A stretch of 64,000 bases of DNA from Phenylobacterium hankyongense (GCF_003254505.1 NZ_QFYP01000001.1:976001-1040000), one strand, 5' to 3'; positions 29,637 through 39,631 are shown, numbered from the stretch's first letter. Made by a program: numbers and translations. The notes: generated by a model from the sequence alone, not told the origin.

Positions 29637-30605
29637 ATGAGGGTGCGTAATCGTCTCGGGGTCCTGGCGGTGGCGATGGCGGTGGCGATCCCGGCGCTCG
29701 CCCAGGTCCCGATCACCCCGGCCCGGCCCGACCCGAACGATCCCGACGCGGTGCTGGTCGAGGAGCTGGTGGTCACCGCCCGCGACCGCGGACCGGCCTG
29801 GTGGACGGTCTCCGACGCCGACACCACCGTCTATGTGCTGGGCGCGCCGTCGCTCGCCCCCAAGCACATGGAGTGGGACCGCAGCGTCTTCGAGCGCCGG
29901 CTGCAGGGCGCGCGCGTGGTGATCCTGCCGTTCCAGGACCTGCACGTGCGGGTGACGGGGGCGCTCGGGGCGGCGTTCAACATGCTGCGGCTACGGTCCG
30001 GCACGCCGTTCGAGGAGACCCTGGACGACGCCACGCGCGCCCGTTTCGTCGCCGCGCGCACACGGCTCGGCCAGCCCGCCAAGCGCTACGCGACCAAGAA
30101 CCCGCTGGCCGCCGGCCTGTTGCTGGCCACCGACTATCGCGACCGCTCGAAGCTGACCAATTCCGATCCCACCAAGCTGATCAAGATCCTCGCCCAGCAG
30201 GCCCACGTCCCGATCGCCCAGAAGACCTACGACCTCGGGCCGCTGATGGGGGCGGTGATCCGCACGCCCGCGGGCGCGGGGCGGGCCTGTTTCGACGAGG
30301 TGCTGCAGCAGGTGGAGGCGGGGCCCGGCGTCACCCTCTCGGCCGCCAAGGCCTGGGCGCAGGGCGAGGTGCGCGGCGCGCTGGACAACGAGCGGACCTA
30401 TGAGCGCTGCATCGCCATGGTGCCCGGCGCCGCGGCCTTCGATGCGCGCACCAAGGCCGACCAGGCGGCCGCCATCGCCAAGGCCCTGCAGACGCCTGGC
30501 CACGCCATCGCCGTGGTGCCGCTCCGGCCGCTGCTGGCGCAGGGCGGCGTCCTCGACCGCCTGCGGGCGCAGGGCTACGTGGTCAAGACGCCCGGCGAGG
30601 ACTGA
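29637..30605 (+). CDS. TraB/GumN family secreted protein
   Basis: 322 residues. Basic start MRVRNRLG, a hydrophobic core and ALAQ cleavage site near residue 23 mark a signal peptide, so it is periplasmic or outer-membrane associated. The mature start [28 protein letters not shown] is the TraB/GumN opening (normally W-x-v-x-x-x-x-s-t-v-Y-l-l-G-t-x-H), although the His after Gly-Ser/Thr is replaced by Ser-Leu. A conserved Cys pair (ACFDEV and ERCIAM) may be bonded. TraB-family proteins are thought to be metalloprotease-like (Tiki-related), and this one lacks the standard GxxH, so activity is uncertain. Confidence 0.75.
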   Translation: MRVRNRLGVLAVAMAVAIPALAQVPITPARPDPNDPDAVLVEELVVTARDRGPAWWTVSDADTTVYVLGAPSLAPKHMEWDRSVFERRLQGARVVILPFQDLHVRVTGALGAAFNMLRLRSGTPFEETLDDATRARFVAARTRLGQPAKRYATKNPLAAGLLLATDYRDRSKLTNSDPTKLIKILAQQAHVPIAQKTYDLGPLMGAVIRTPAGAGRACFDEVLQQVEAGPGVTLSAAKAWAQGEVRGALDNERTYERCIAMVPGAAAFDARTKADQAAAIAKALQTPGHAIAVVPLRPLLAQGGVLDRLRAQGYVVKTPGED

Positions 30606-30613
30606 GGTCAGGG

Positions 30614-30728
30614 ACCAGTTCCTCCCCCGCTGGGGGAGGGGGACCGCGAAGCGGTGGAGGGGGTCAGCACGGACCTCGGAGGACCCCCTCAGTCAGCTTC
30701 GCCGACAGCTCCCCGGTGGGGGAGCAAC
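30614..30728. repeat. Palindromic intergenic repeat unit of four hairpins
   Basis: Located between two convergent genes. The stems are CCTCCCCC/GGGGGAGG (30621-30639, loop GCT), ACCGC/GCGGT (30643-30655, loop GAA), GAGGGGGTC/GACCCCCTC (30657-30690) and GCTCCCC/GGGGAGC (30708-30725, one extra G). The outer hairpins are near copies of each other in inverted orientation, so the unit is a large imperfect palindrome. From memory, similar units are scattered in Caulobacterales genomes; no second copy is in this window. It may serve as a bidirectional terminator here. Confidence 0.7.
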
Positions 30729-30742
30729 TACCCTCACACAGC

Positions 30743-31300
30743 CTAGAGGCCGGGCAGCTTGAACTTGCGGGGCGGGTCGCGCTGGATGACCACGGCCTTG
30801 CCGCCGGTCAGCGCGGCGATGCGCTGTTCTTCCGCCTGGGCGTCCACCGGCGCCGCGGTGTCCGCCGCAACGGTGGCGTCGTTCGGCTTGGCGGCCTTGG
30901 AGCTGCGCCAGAACATGACCTTGTCGGCGAAGCTCTTTTCCTTGTGCGACACGTCGCCGAACTCGTCGTCGACGACGTAGCGGATCAGCGGGTCGGCCTT
31001 GTCGGCGCCGGCCTTGGCGACCAGCATCTTCTCGCCGTCGGTGCGGGTCTGGGCCTCGCGCTGCCCGAGCAGGGCGGTGCGCGCGGCGCTTTCCGGCTGC
31101 AGCTCCTGCGGGCGCGGCTCGCCGGGAGCCGGCGGGCGAAGGGCGTAGTCCGGCGGCACGACCAGCGGGGCCTTGGTGACGACGCGGAATTCGTCGGGTG
31201 TCACCTTGCTCATGCCGAGCGCCTTTTGCGTCGACTGGCATCCGGCGAGACCCACGGCCGCGAACAGGGCGGTTGTGACGATCACTCGGTTGACGCTCAT
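30743..31300 (-). CDS. DUF3035-type lipoprotein
   Basis: 185 residues with a type II signal peptide: MSVNRVIVTTALFAAVGLAGC, lipobox LAGC with Cys21 as the lipidated residue. The following TQKALGMSKVTPDEFRVVTKAPL and VVPPDYALRPPAPGEP stretch is the DUF3035 hallmark of alphaproteobacteria. The function is not known; DUF3035 proteins resemble beta-barrel assembly accessory lipoproteins only in size and location. It lies 76 bases downstream of lspA, whose product would process it, in the order ileS-lspA-DUF3035. Confidence 0.87.
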   Translation of the reverse strand: MSVNRVIVTTALFAAVGLAGCQSTQKALGMSKVTPDEFRVVTKAPLVVPPDYALRPPAPGEPRPQELQPESAARTALLGQREAQTRTDGEKMLVAKAGADKADPLIRYVVDDEFGDVSHKEKSFADKVMFWRSSKAAKPNDATVAADTAAPVDAQAEEQRIAALTGGKAVVIQRDPPRKFKLPGL

Positions 31301-31376
31301 AGAACAGTAGCTCCTAGGCCGCCCCCGGCCACTTTCGGGACTGGCATACCGCAATCGGCGGACCGCGCCAACGGGA

Positions 31377-31865
31377 TCAGCTCTCGGCTGGGCGCTCGCG
31401 TCGCAGGCTGTCGAGCAGCAGGAGGGCGACGCCGACGCTGATCGCGCTGTCCGCCACGTTGAACACCCACGGAAACCACAGGCGCGAGACGTCGACGAAA
31501 TCCACCACCGCGCCGAACCGCGCACGGTCGATGGCGTTGCCCACCGCCCCGCCCATCACCAGGCCAAGCCCGACCGCCGAGGCCAGCCGATCCGAGCGCC
31601 GCGCCCAGCCGGCCAGCATCAGGGCGACGATCACCGAGAAGGCCACCAGCATCCAGCGCACCAGGTCGTGATCGGCCCGCAGGAAGCCGAAGCTGACGCC
31701 GGCGTTCCAGACCATGGTCAGGTGGAACGGCCCGGCCACCGGCACGGTGGCGATCTCCGGCAGCTTCAGGCCGTAGAGGATCCAGGACTTCACCGCCTGG
31801 TCGAGGACGATGGCGACGGCCGCGATTGCGAACGACGTCCAGCCGAGTCTCGTCACGCCCTTCAT
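31377..31865 (-). CDS. lspA: Lipoprotein signal peptidase (signal peptidase II)
   Basis: 162-residue inner-membrane aspartyl protease that removes signal peptides from prolipoproteins. Four hydrophobic helices are visible. The catalytic Asp motifs are GGAVGNAIDRARFG and VFNVADSAISVGV, and the early DQAVKSWIL and NAGVSFGFL segments also match. It overlaps the end of ileS by 4 bases (ATGA), implying translational coupling, the usual ileS-lspA arrangement. Confidence 0.97.
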   Translation of the reverse strand: MKGVTRLGWTSFAIAAVAIVLDQAVKSWILYGLKLPEIATVPVAGPFHLTMVWNAGVSFGFLRADHDLVRWMLVAFSVIVALMLAGWARRSDRLASAVGLGLVMGGAVGNAIDRARFGAVVDFVDVSRLWFPWVFNVADSAISVGVALLLLDSLRRERPAES

Positions 31866-34786
31866 GCGTCCACCTTGCCATGCGCCGCGTCCCAGGCCGC
31901 CACGGCGTCGGCGTCGCGCAGCGAGAGATCGGGATAGCGGGGATCGGAGCCCACTTCCGGCAACACCCGCCAGGAGCGGGCGCATTTGCGGCCGTCGGCG
32001 CGCAGCGGCTCCACCGCAACGCCGGGCGCGTCAGCAAGCCTGAAGGCCTCCGGCGGCCCCTCGCCCGCGACCAGCGTCGCCTGGCTGGTGCGGAACACCT
32101 CCGCGGGATCGAGCCCGTCGAAGGCGGCCGAGAGCTCGGCATCGGCGACGTAGACCCGCGGCGCGGCTTCCAGCGCGGCGCCCAGGCGCTTCTCGCGGCG
32201 CTCGACCTCCAGCGCGCCGGTGACCACCGAGGTCACCTGCTGCACCTTGGCCCAGCGCGCCGCCTCGGCGTCGTTGCGCCACGCCGCCGGCGTGGTCGGG
32301 ATCACCCGCAGGCAGTTGGAGTGGCTGTCCGGATAGCGGGTCGTCCACGCCTCTTCCATGGTGAAGGGGATCAGCGGGGCGAGCCAGGCGGTCAGCCGCT
32401 CGAACACCGCGTCCATCACCGTGCGCGCCGCGCGCCGGCGCACAGCGTCGGGGCGGTCGCAGTAGAGGCTGTCGCGGCGGATGTCGAAGAACAGGGCCGA
32501 GAGCTCGTTCTGGCAGAACTCGGAGAGCGGCCGGATCACGTCCTGGAAGACGTAGCCTTCGTAGGCGGCGCGCACCTGGCCATCCAGCTCGTAGAGCCGG
32601 TGCAGGATGAAGCGCTCCAGCGGCGGCATCTCGGCCAGCTCCACCGCCTCGTCGGGCGAATAGTCGGCCAGCGCGCCCAGCATGTAGCGCACCGTGTTGC
32701 GCAGCTTGCGGTAGGCGTCGGCGGTGGTCTGCAGCACCGTCTTGCCGATCCGGCTGTCGTCCGAATAGTCGATCATCGCGGCCCACATGCGGATGATCTC
32801 GGCGCCGCTCTCGCGGATCACCGTCTCCGGATCGACGACGTTGCCCTTGGACTTGGACATCTTCTCGCCGTTCTCGTCCATGGTGAAGCCGTGGGTGAGG
32901 ATGGCCTCGTAGGGCGCGCGGCCGCGGGTGCCGGAGCTTTCCAAGAGGCTCGACTGGAACCAGCCGCGGTGCTGGTCGGAGCCTTCCAGGTAGAGGTCGG
33001 CCGGCCAGCGGGTGTGGGGCCGGTTCTCCAGGGTGAAGGCGTGGGTCGAGCCAGAGTCGAACCAGACGTCGAGGATGTCCTCGACCTTCTCGAAGCGCTC
33101 CGGATCGTGGTTCCCCAGGAAGTCGTTCACCGGCCGGTTGAACCAGGCGTCGGCGCCTTCCGTGCGGATGGTCTCGACGATGCGGCGGTCGACCTCGGGG
33201 TCGTGCAGCGGCTGGTTCGTCTCCTTGTCGACGAACATGGCCAGCGGCGAGCCCCAGGCGCGCTGGCGGCTGATCAGCCAGTCGGGGCGGCTCTCCACCA
33301 TCGAGCGGATGCGGTTCTTGCCGGCGCCCGGATAGAAGGCCGTGGCCTCGATGGAGTCGAGCGCCGTCTCGCGCAGGGAGCGGCCGCCGTGGACCGGGGT
33401 GTCGAGCGGCTCGTCCATGCGGATGAACCACTGCGGAGTGTTGCGGAAGATCACCGGCGCCTTGGAGCGCCAGGAGTGCGGATAGGAGTGCTCCAGGCGG
33501 CCGCGCGCCAGCAGGCGGCCGGCCTCGATCAGCTTGTCCATGACCGCGGCGTTGGCGGGGCCGAACTTGCCGGCCTTCTTGCCCTCGGTCTCCAGCACCT
33601 TCAGGCCGGCGAACAGGCCCACGTGCGGATAGTAGGCGCCGTCGGGATCGACGGTCTCCGGGATCTCGCGGTGGCCGTGCGCCAGCCAGACCAGGTAGTC
33701 GTCGGCGCCGTGGCCGGGGGCGGTGTGGACGAAGCCCGTGCCGGCGTCGTCGGTGACGTGGTCGCCGGCCAGCATCGGAACCTGGAAGCCGTAGTAGCTG
33801 TCGAGCGCCGCCAGCGGATGCTCCAGCACCATGCCCTGCGGATCGACCGCCTCTACCCTGCGGAAGCGCGCGACCTTGGCCGCCTGCATGACCTCGTCGG
33901 CCAGCTTCTCGGCGACGATCAGCCGGTCGCCGGGCGCGGCCCAGGGCTCGAAGGCCAGGCCCTCTTCCATCGCCTCGACCTGGTAGACGGCGTAGGCGAT
34001 GGACTCGTTGTAGCTGACCGCCCGGTTGGCGGGGATGGTCCAGGGCGTGGTGGTCCAGATCACCACCGAGGCGCCGCGGGCGGCGTCGGAGCCCTCGACC
34101 ACCGGGAACTTCACCCAGATCGTCGGCGACACGTGGTCGTGGTACTCGACCTCGGCGTCGGCCAGCGCCGTGCGCTCCACCGGGCTCCACATCACCGGCT
34201 TGGAGCCGCGGTAGAGCTGGCCGGTGGCGACGAACTTGTGGAACTCCGCGACGATGGCCGCCTCGCTCGAATAGTCCATGGTCGCGTAGCGGTGCTCCCA
34301 GTCGCCGAGCACGCCCAGGCGCTTGAACCCGGCCATCTGCACGGCGATCCAGTGGGCGGCGTACTCGCGGCAGCGGGTGCGGAACTCGGCCTTGGAGACC
34401 TCGTCCTTGCGCCGGCCCTGGCCGCGCAGCTCCTCCTCGATCTTCCACTCGATCGGCAGGCCGTGGCAGTCCCAGCCGGGGACGAAGTCGACGTCGTAGC
34501 CCAGCAGGAAGCGCGAGCGGACGACGAAGTCCTTCAGGGTCTTCTGCAACGCGTGGCCGATGTGGATCGCGCCGTTGGCGTAGGGCGGGCCGTCGTGCAG
34601 CACGAACAGCGGCGCGCCGGCGCGCTGCCGGTCCGCACGGATGGCGTTGTAGAGATCGAGCTTGGCCCAGCGGGCCAGGATCTCCGGTTCCTTCTGCGGC
34701 AGGCCTGCGCGCATCGGGAACGGCGTGTCGGGGAGGAAGACGGTTTCGCGGTAGTCGCGCGAAGGCTTGTCGGCGTCGTCGGCCAT
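31862..34786 (-). CDS. ileS: Isoleucyl-tRNA synthetase
   Basis: 974-residue class I aminoacyl-tRNA synthetase. Nucleotide-binding motifs are IHIGHALQKTL (HIGH, about residue 75) and EKMSKSKGNVVDPET (KMSKS, about 645), with the CP1 editing domain between (WTTTPWTIPANRA and DDAGTGFVHTAPGHG). Length suits the bacterial type. A long forward-strand frame overlaps it but has the amino acid composition of an antisense reading. The gene starts a tight unit with lspA. The 254 bases to the divergent hydrolase gene hold no gene I can support. Confidence 0.98.
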   Translation of the reverse strand: MADDADKPSRDYRETVFLPDTPFPMRAGLPQKEPEILARWAKLDLYNAIRADRQRAGAPLFVLHDGPPYANGAIHIGHALQKTLKDFVVRSRFLLGYDVDFVPGWDCHGLPIEWKIEEELRGQGRRKDEVSKAEFRTRCREYAAHWIAVQMAGFKRLGVLGDWEHRYATMDYSSEAAIVAEFHKFVATGQLYRGSKPVMWSPVERTALADAEVEYHDHVSPTIWVKFPVVEGSDAARGASVVIWTTTPWTIPANRAVSYNESIAYAVYQVEAMEEGLAFEPWAAPGDRLIVAEKLADEVMQAAKVARFRRVEAVDPQGMVLEHPLAALDSYYGFQVPMLAGDHVTDDAGTGFVHTAPGHGADDYLVWLAHGHREIPETVDPDGAYYPHVGLFAGLKVLETEGKKAGKFGPANAAVMDKLIEAGRLLARGRLEHSYPHSWRSKAPVIFRNTPQWFIRMDEPLDTPVHGGRSLRETALDSIEATAFYPGAGKNRIRSMVESRPDWLISRQRAWGSPLAMFVDKETNQPLHDPEVDRRIVETIRTEGADAWFNRPVNDFLGNHDPERFEKVEDILDVWFDSGSTHAFTLENRPHTRWPADLYLEGSDQHRGWFQSSLLESSGTRGRAPYEAILTHGFTMDENGEKMSKSKGNVVDPETVIRESGAEIIRMWAAMIDYSDDSRIGKTVLQTTADAYRKLRNTVRYMLGALADYSPDEAVELAEMPPLERFILHRLYELDGQVRAAYEGYVFQDVIRPLSEFCQNELSALFFDIRRDSLYCDRPDAVRRRAARTVMDAVFERLTAWLAPLIPFTMEEAWTTRYPDSHSNCLRVIPTTPAAWRNDAEAARWAKVQQVTSVVTGALEVERREKRLGAALEAAPRVYVADAELSAAFDGLDPAEVFRTSQATLVAGEGPPEAFRLADAPGVAVEPLRADGRKCARSWRVLPEVGSDPRYPDLSLRDADAVAAWDAAHGKVDA

Positions 34787-35040
34787 GGGACTTTCCAGCT
34801 TGGTCGGGACTGATTGAGGTGCGGGTGTAACCCGGCGCGCGCTGGAACGAGCTCGTCCGGCGGCGTCACGCCGGGCGGGTAATTCGCAAGCTCGTCCAAA
34901 CCGAAGTCATGACGGCTGCGTCTAGCAGAGGGCGCGCGCGAACCCAAGCGCTGCGGTCGCCACACGGCTCGCCGAGTTCAATCGCATTCTGTATACAGGC
35001 AGGAGCGACGGCAATCGGGCGTCGTCGTCGGGGGTTGGCG

Positions 35041-37053
35041 ATGAAAAGCACCACATGGGCGCTGGCTGCGGTCGCGGTCGTTCTGGCCGGCGCGCCGTCA
35101 CCGGCCGGGGCGCGGGTCACGCGGCTGCAGATCGACAAGGTGGACCCCGAGGCGTTCGGCGGCCAGGCGTTCGGAGCGGCGGGGCCCTACGAGGTGGTGA
35201 GCGGTCGGGTGTTCGGCGAGCTCAACCCGAACGACCCTCACAACGCCGTCATCCAGGACCTGCGCCTGGCGCCCCGCAACGCCCGCGGGCGGGTGGAGTA
35301 TTCCTCGACCTTCGCCCTGTCCCGGCCGCGCGACATGTCGAAGGCCAGCGGCGTCCTGGTCTACCAGGTGGCCAACCGCGGCGGTGGGGCCGTCCAGGGC
35401 TCGCGCGACGGCCATCTGCAGGTGATCAGCGGCTGGCAGGGCGACATGGTCCCGGGCGCGGGCCGGCAGACCCTGTCGGTCCCCCGCGCCACGGCCGAAG
35501 GCCCGGTCCTCGTCCGTTTCGTGGATATCGCGGCGGGCGCGCGCACCGCGCCGATCGAGGTGGGCTCGGTCCGCATGGTCCCGGCGCCAACCCCGGTGTC
35601 GCTGGACACCTCGACGGCGCGGCTGACCTGGGCGCTTGCCGACGACGCGCCGCCGACCGTCGTGCCCGCCTCCGACTGGGCCTTCGCCGACTGCGCGGCG
35701 ACGCCGTTTCCAGGACGGCCCGACCCCACCAAGCTCTGCCTGAAAGCCGGCTTCGATCCGAAGCGGGCCTACACCCTCACCTATCGCGCCAAGGACCCGC
35801 TGGTGCTGGGGATCGGCTACGCCGCGATCCGCGACCTGGTGGCCTTCCTGAAATATGCCGACGCCGACCAGGCGGGCGCGCCCAATCCGGCGAAGGGCGG
35901 CGCCCGCTTCGCGATCGGGACCGGGGTCTCGCAATCGGCGAACGTGCTGCGGTCCCTGGTGCACCTCGACCAGAACATCTCCGAAGACGGCCGCGTGGTG
36001 TTCGACGGCGTCCTGCCCTCCAGTTCGCTGCGCCAGAACGCGCTGGATTTCCGCTTCGCCGTCCCCGGCGGCGGCGCGGCGCTCTACGACTACGGGACCG
36101 AGGGGATCATGTGGTGGAGCCCCTACCAGGACCGCCTCCGCGGCCTGCCCAGGGCGAGCGTGCTGGACCGCTGCACCGCCAGCCGGTCCTGCCCGAAGGT
36201 CATCGAGATGTTCGGCGGCTCGGAGCTCTGGGACCTGCGCGGCTCCCCCGCCCTGGTGGGCACGGACGCCAAGCGGGACATCCCGCTGCCGCCGAACGTC
36301 CGCCGCTACTTCAATCCCGGCGTCACCCACACCGGCGGTCGGGGCGGCTTCAGCCTGGCCGGCGTCAAGCTCGGCAGCTGCCTGCTGGCGGCCAACCCGA
36401 ACCCGGCGTCCGACACCCTGCGGGCGCTGACCGCCGACCTGATCGACTGGGTCGCGAAGGGGATCGAGCCGCCGCCCAGCGCCTATCCGACCCTGGCGGC
36501 CGGCCAGCTGGCCGATCCGAAGGTGGTCTCCGCCGCCTTCCCGCAGATTCCCGGCGTCCCCGCCCCGCTCGGCGCACTCAACCCGCTGCCGACCTACGAC
36601 TACGGCCCGACCTTCCACGCCGCCGACCTGACCGGCGTGATGGCCCTCCAGCCGCCGGGGATCGGCGGTCATGTTCCGCTGCTGGTCGCGACTGTGGACG
36701 CCGACGGCAACGAGACCGCCGGGGTCCGGTCGGTGCTGAACCAGGCGCCGCTAGGCTCCTATGTCGGCTGGAACTACGCGACGACCGGCTATGCGGCGGG
36801 CCTGGGCTGCGGCTCCAACGGCGGCTTCATCCCGTTCGCCGCGACCCGGGCCGAGCGGCTGGCCAAGGGCGATCCGCGGCCCTCGCTGGAGGAACGCTAC
36901 GGCTCGCGCGACGCCTACCTCGGCAAGGTCCGCGCCGCCGCCGAGGCCCTGGTGGCCCGCCGCCTGCTGCTGCCCGAGGACGCCGCCAGGATCGTCGCCG
37001 AAGCCGCCCAGACGGACGCCTTCCACGCGCTCGCGCCCGCCCGCCAGCCCTGA
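35041..37053 (+). CDS. Secreted alpha/beta hydrolase domain protein (PF20091-type)
   Basis: 670 residues. The first about 24 (MKSTTWALAAVAVVLAGAPS and PAGA) form a signal peptide. The mature protein starts RVTRLQIDKVDPEAFGGQAFGAAGPYEVVSGRVFGELNPND, typical of the large alpha/beta hydrolase family abundant in Caulobacterales and Sphingomonads. The nucleophile is probably the first Ser in GTGVSQSANVL (about residue 297), and YFNPGVTHTG may supply the His. The substrate is unknown; esterase or lactone activity is inference. I chose ATG 35041 because the signal peptide begins there. Confidence 0.83.
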   Translation: MKSTTWALAAVAVVLAGAPSPAGARVTRLQIDKVDPEAFGGQAFGAAGPYEVVSGRVFGELNPNDPHNAVIQDLRLAPRNARGRVEYSSTFALSRPRDMSKASGVLVYQVANRGGGAVQGSRDGHLQVISGWQGDMVPGAGRQTLSVPRATAEGPVLVRFVDIAAGARTAPIEVGSVRMVPAPTPVSLDTSTARLTWALADDAPPTVVPASDWAFADCAATPFPGRPDPTKLCLKAGFDPKRAYTLTYRAKDPLVLGIGYAAIRDLVAFLKYADADQAGAPNPAKGGARFAIGTGVSQSANVLRSLVHLDQNISEDGRVVFDGVLPSSSLRQNALDFRFAVPGGGAALYDYGTEGIMWWSPYQDRLRGLPRASVLDRCTASRSCPKVIEMFGGSELWDLRGSPALVGTDAKRDIPLPPNVRRYFNPGVTHTGGRGGFSLAGVKLGSCLLAANPNPASDTLRALTADLIDWVAKGIEPPPSAYPTLAAGQLADPKVVSAAFPQIPGVPAPLGALNPLPTYDYGPTFHAADLTGVMALQPPGIGGHVPLLVATVDADGNETAGVRSVLNQAPLGSYVGWNYATTGYAAGLGCGSNGGFIPFAATRAERLAKGDPRPSLEERYGSRDAYLGKVRAAAEALVARRLLLPEDAARIVAEAAQTDAFHALAPARQP

Positions 37054-37060
37054 TCCGCGG

Positions 37061-39631
37061 TTAGGAAAATGCCGTCGAGAGCAGCGCGACCCAATCCACG
37101 ATGCCGACGGCGATCGCTATCAAAGAGAGCCCGGTGTAGCGGGAGTTCTCGGCCATGGCCTGAGCCGCCCCAATTTCCGGCGCGTTCAGACGCTTCACTG
37201 CGACGGCCGACGGGAGGGTGCAGACGAAGCTGAGGCCGGCGATCAGGCTCAGGCCAGCCGGAGCGTCGTCCCATCGGGTGACGGCGGAATTGGCGATCGA
37301 CCACGCCAAATAGCCGACGGCGGCGGATGCGCCGATCCAGGTTGGGAGGGCGCGACGGCCCAGCCGTTCGTTGATCTGCCGGAATAGCGGATAGAGCCAG
37401 AGCACCGAGAACAACGTGCGCCAGAACGGTGCGATCGCCTGCCTGTCGTACTTGCGCGCCCAACGCCAGCACTTCCAGCGCCAGAAGAACCCGTACATCC
37501 CTGCGGTGGCGATGTTCATGACGAGGAACTTTCTGAGCGTGACCGGATAATAATGGGCTGTTCCGGCGTAGCTGGCGTCGGCCCTCAGGCCGGCGCGCAG
37601 GCCGAGCGCCCCTCCGGCGATCAGCAATCCGCCCAAGGCCACCAGCGCGACCAGCAGGATCACACGCGTCGAACCGATCGAGCCGCCGCGCCACGATGTG
37701 AGGTCAAGGTCGGCGTAGATCGCGTTGCTCAGGCGGCTCGTGTCTTCGCGGAAGGCCGCGACGTCTGCGGCCTCCAGCACCGCGGTCTTGCCCACCAGAG
37801 TCTCGTCGATGGTGAGGATCCCGCCCTTTCGATGGGTCTGCAGGTCGTAGCGAAAAGCCACGCCGTCGATCTTCGTGCCCGATGGCGCGGGCGGCTTGTG
37901 TCCCGGCGTCACCAAGACGATGCGGTGGCGCCTGGTGACGGGAGACGGCAACAGGAGCGGCTGATGGCGCACTCCCACTGCCGGCGCCTTGTAGCTGTCC
38001 AGAGTCGAGGCGTTGATGGGAAACGCCTCGGCAAGCTTCCCACGCCGGAGGGCGCCGGAGGGGAGGCTGTAGCTCTCGCCCACCGACAAGACGTTTGCGT
38101 CGCGATTGTCTGTGACCGTAAGCGCGGCGGTCCGCGTGAGCCCCGGATACAGCCCTTGATAATATTCCAGGTACTTCTTCTCGTAATCGGCCGGTGAGCG
38201 ACTGGCGAGGTCAGCGCGCATCCAATCGGCGTCGCCATCGCGGTAGATCGAAACGACGGTGAGCGTGAGATCGCCGGCTTGGCGCGGAACGTCGTAGCGT
38301 TCTGTCACGTCGGATACCGGAAGCCCCGACGCCGGGGCGGGAATCGACTCCAGCTTGGTCTGCCCCGGACGTATCGGTAGCGCCCAGCGATACTGGATCG
38401 GATGAAGCGCCGGAAAGCGGCCGCCAGCGTGCGAGCGGGTCGGATCGACCCAGTAGGCTCGCCCGGCCAGGTCGATCCGAACGATGACATGGTTGAAGGC
38501 GCTCGTGCTGGGCGCGGCGTCGGGAAGGCCTGGGCCCCTGTCCGTATCGGTGAGAGCCGGCGACGCCTGGATTCCGAGGCGATGCAGAACCGTGACAAGC
38601 AGCAAAGCCTTGTCCTTGCAATCGCCGTAGCCGCTCCTCACCACATCTGCCGGCGCGTGGGGAACGTAACCGTCAGAAGCAATCGACAGGCTGACGTAGC
38701 GGACATTGTCCTGCACCAGCCGGAGCGCCGCTGTAACGCGATCGCGGGGATCGGCGTACGTGGCCGCTATGAGATCCACCTGATGAGCGAACGCCGGCGG
38801 CAGAGCTTCCGACTGGCGGTACAGCGGCACGGCCCAACGCACGACGTCGGCCCAGCTCCGCATGCTCGAAGCTACGACGTGCGCCCACTGCTCCTTCCAC
38901 TCCGGCGTATTGTCTTCGCCATGAACGGGAGCTGGATCGACGACTCGCCAGACATATTCGTCGAAGTCGGCGAGATGCGTGACCCGCGGAGCCGGCGCCC
39001 CTGCGTACCGCCGGCTGTTGAGCGCCCAACCACGCGGCCACAGCAGCCGATATCTAGCCACACCCATCGGGACAGACCAGCCGAGGTCGTTCGAACCGAA
39101 GTAGGCGCCGTTCAACACTCGGTCGCGGGCGTCCCAGCTACAGCCGTAGTCGACGATGTCGCCGACGCGAATGTCCTTCAGGACGATGTGAGCAGTGCGG
39201 CGGCCGTTGATTATGCCGTCATCGAGGTTCTTCTCGCGGCGCAGCACCTGAATATCAGCGCCGGCCAAGCGGTCGGTCGCGACGCCATTCCGCCAAACGC
39301 GGATGTGGTGAAGGGTGAGGTCTTCGGTGAGCGGGTCGAAACCGAGATCGAGGCTGGCGCCGCTCTCTAGGCCGGTTCGATCCGTGATCTGATAGGCGCT
39401 GCGGGCGTAGGCGACGACCTCTTCGGCGGCGGGTCGGTCCTGGTGGTCGTCGAGGAGATAGTAGATTCCGTCGGACACCTGCCGCATCCGGTCCGCCCGC
39501 GGCTTGGGTATCGGCAGATCTTCAACCCATGACGGGGCGGCCGCCATGCGGACCTGCCCTGCCGCCTGGGCCGACACGCCGGCGCCCAGCCATACGCAAA
39601 CCGCCAAAGCGGCCGACAACCATCTGAACAT
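37061..39631 (-). CDS. DUF3857 / transglutaminase-like protein with C-terminal membrane domain
   Basis: 856 residues with a signal peptide (MFRWLSAALAVCVWLGAG to AQA). Residues about 50-250 resemble DUF3857 (a beta-rich domain found before transglutaminases). A transglutaminase-like domain follows with the catalytic triad pattern Cys338 in SGYGDCKDKALLL, His381 in NHVIVRI and Asp396 in WVDPTRS. After a helix near 660-685 (VALVALGGLLIAGGALGLRA) the C-terminal 170 residues form several membrane segments with LRKFLVMNIATAGMYGFFWRWKCWRWARKYD, resembling DUF4234. Substrates are unknown. Sampled GC is lower than that of its neighbours (see findings). Its stop is 7 bases from the convergent hydrolase. 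Confidence 0.85.
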   Translation of the reverse strand: MFRWLSAALAVCVWLGAGVSAQAAGQVRMAAAPSWVEDLPIPKPRADRMRQVSDGIYYLLDDHQDRPAAEEVVAYARSAYQITDRTGLESGASLDLGFDPLTEDLTLHHIRVWRNGVATDRLAGADIQVLRREKNLDDGIINGRRTAHIVLKDIRVGDIVDYGCSWDARDRVLNGAYFGSNDLGWSVPMGVARYRLLWPRGWALNSRRYAGAPAPRVTHLADFDEYVWRVVDPAPVHGEDNTPEWKEQWAHVVASSMRSWADVVRWAVPLYRQSEALPPAFAHQVDLIAATYADPRDRVTAALRLVQDNVRYVSLSIASDGYVPHAPADVVRSGYGDCKDKALLLVTVLHRLGIQASPALTDTDRGPGLPDAAPSTSAFNHVIVRIDLAGRAYWVDPTRSHAGGRFPALHPIQYRWALPIRPGQTKLESIPAPASGLPVSDVTERYDVPRQAGDLTLTVVSIYRDGDADWMRADLASRSPADYEKKYLEYYQGLYPGLTRTAALTVTDNRDANVLSVGESYSLPSGALRRGKLAEAFPINASTLDSYKAPAVGVRHQPLLLPSPVTRRHRIVLVTPGHKPPAPSGTKIDGVAFRYDLQTHRKGGILTIDETLVGKTAVLEAADVAAFREDTSRLSNAIYADLDLTSWRGGSIGSTRVILLVALVALGGLLIAGGALGLRAGLRADASYAGTAHYYPVTLRKFLVMNIATAGMYGFFWRWKCWRWARKYDRQAIAPFWRTLFSVLWLYPLFRQINERLGRRALPTWIGASAAVGYLAWSIANSAVTRWDDAPAGLSLIAGLSFVCTLPSAVAVKRLNAPEIGAAQAMAENSRYTGLSLIAIAVGIVDWVALLSTAFS

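Noticed and set aside
31826..34813. A 995-codon open frame on the forward strand across ileS
   Set aside because: It is antisense to a fully conserved IleS with HIGH and KMSKS motifs; its composition (Arg, Gly, His, Val, Ala rich) is what a GC-rich antisense frame gives.
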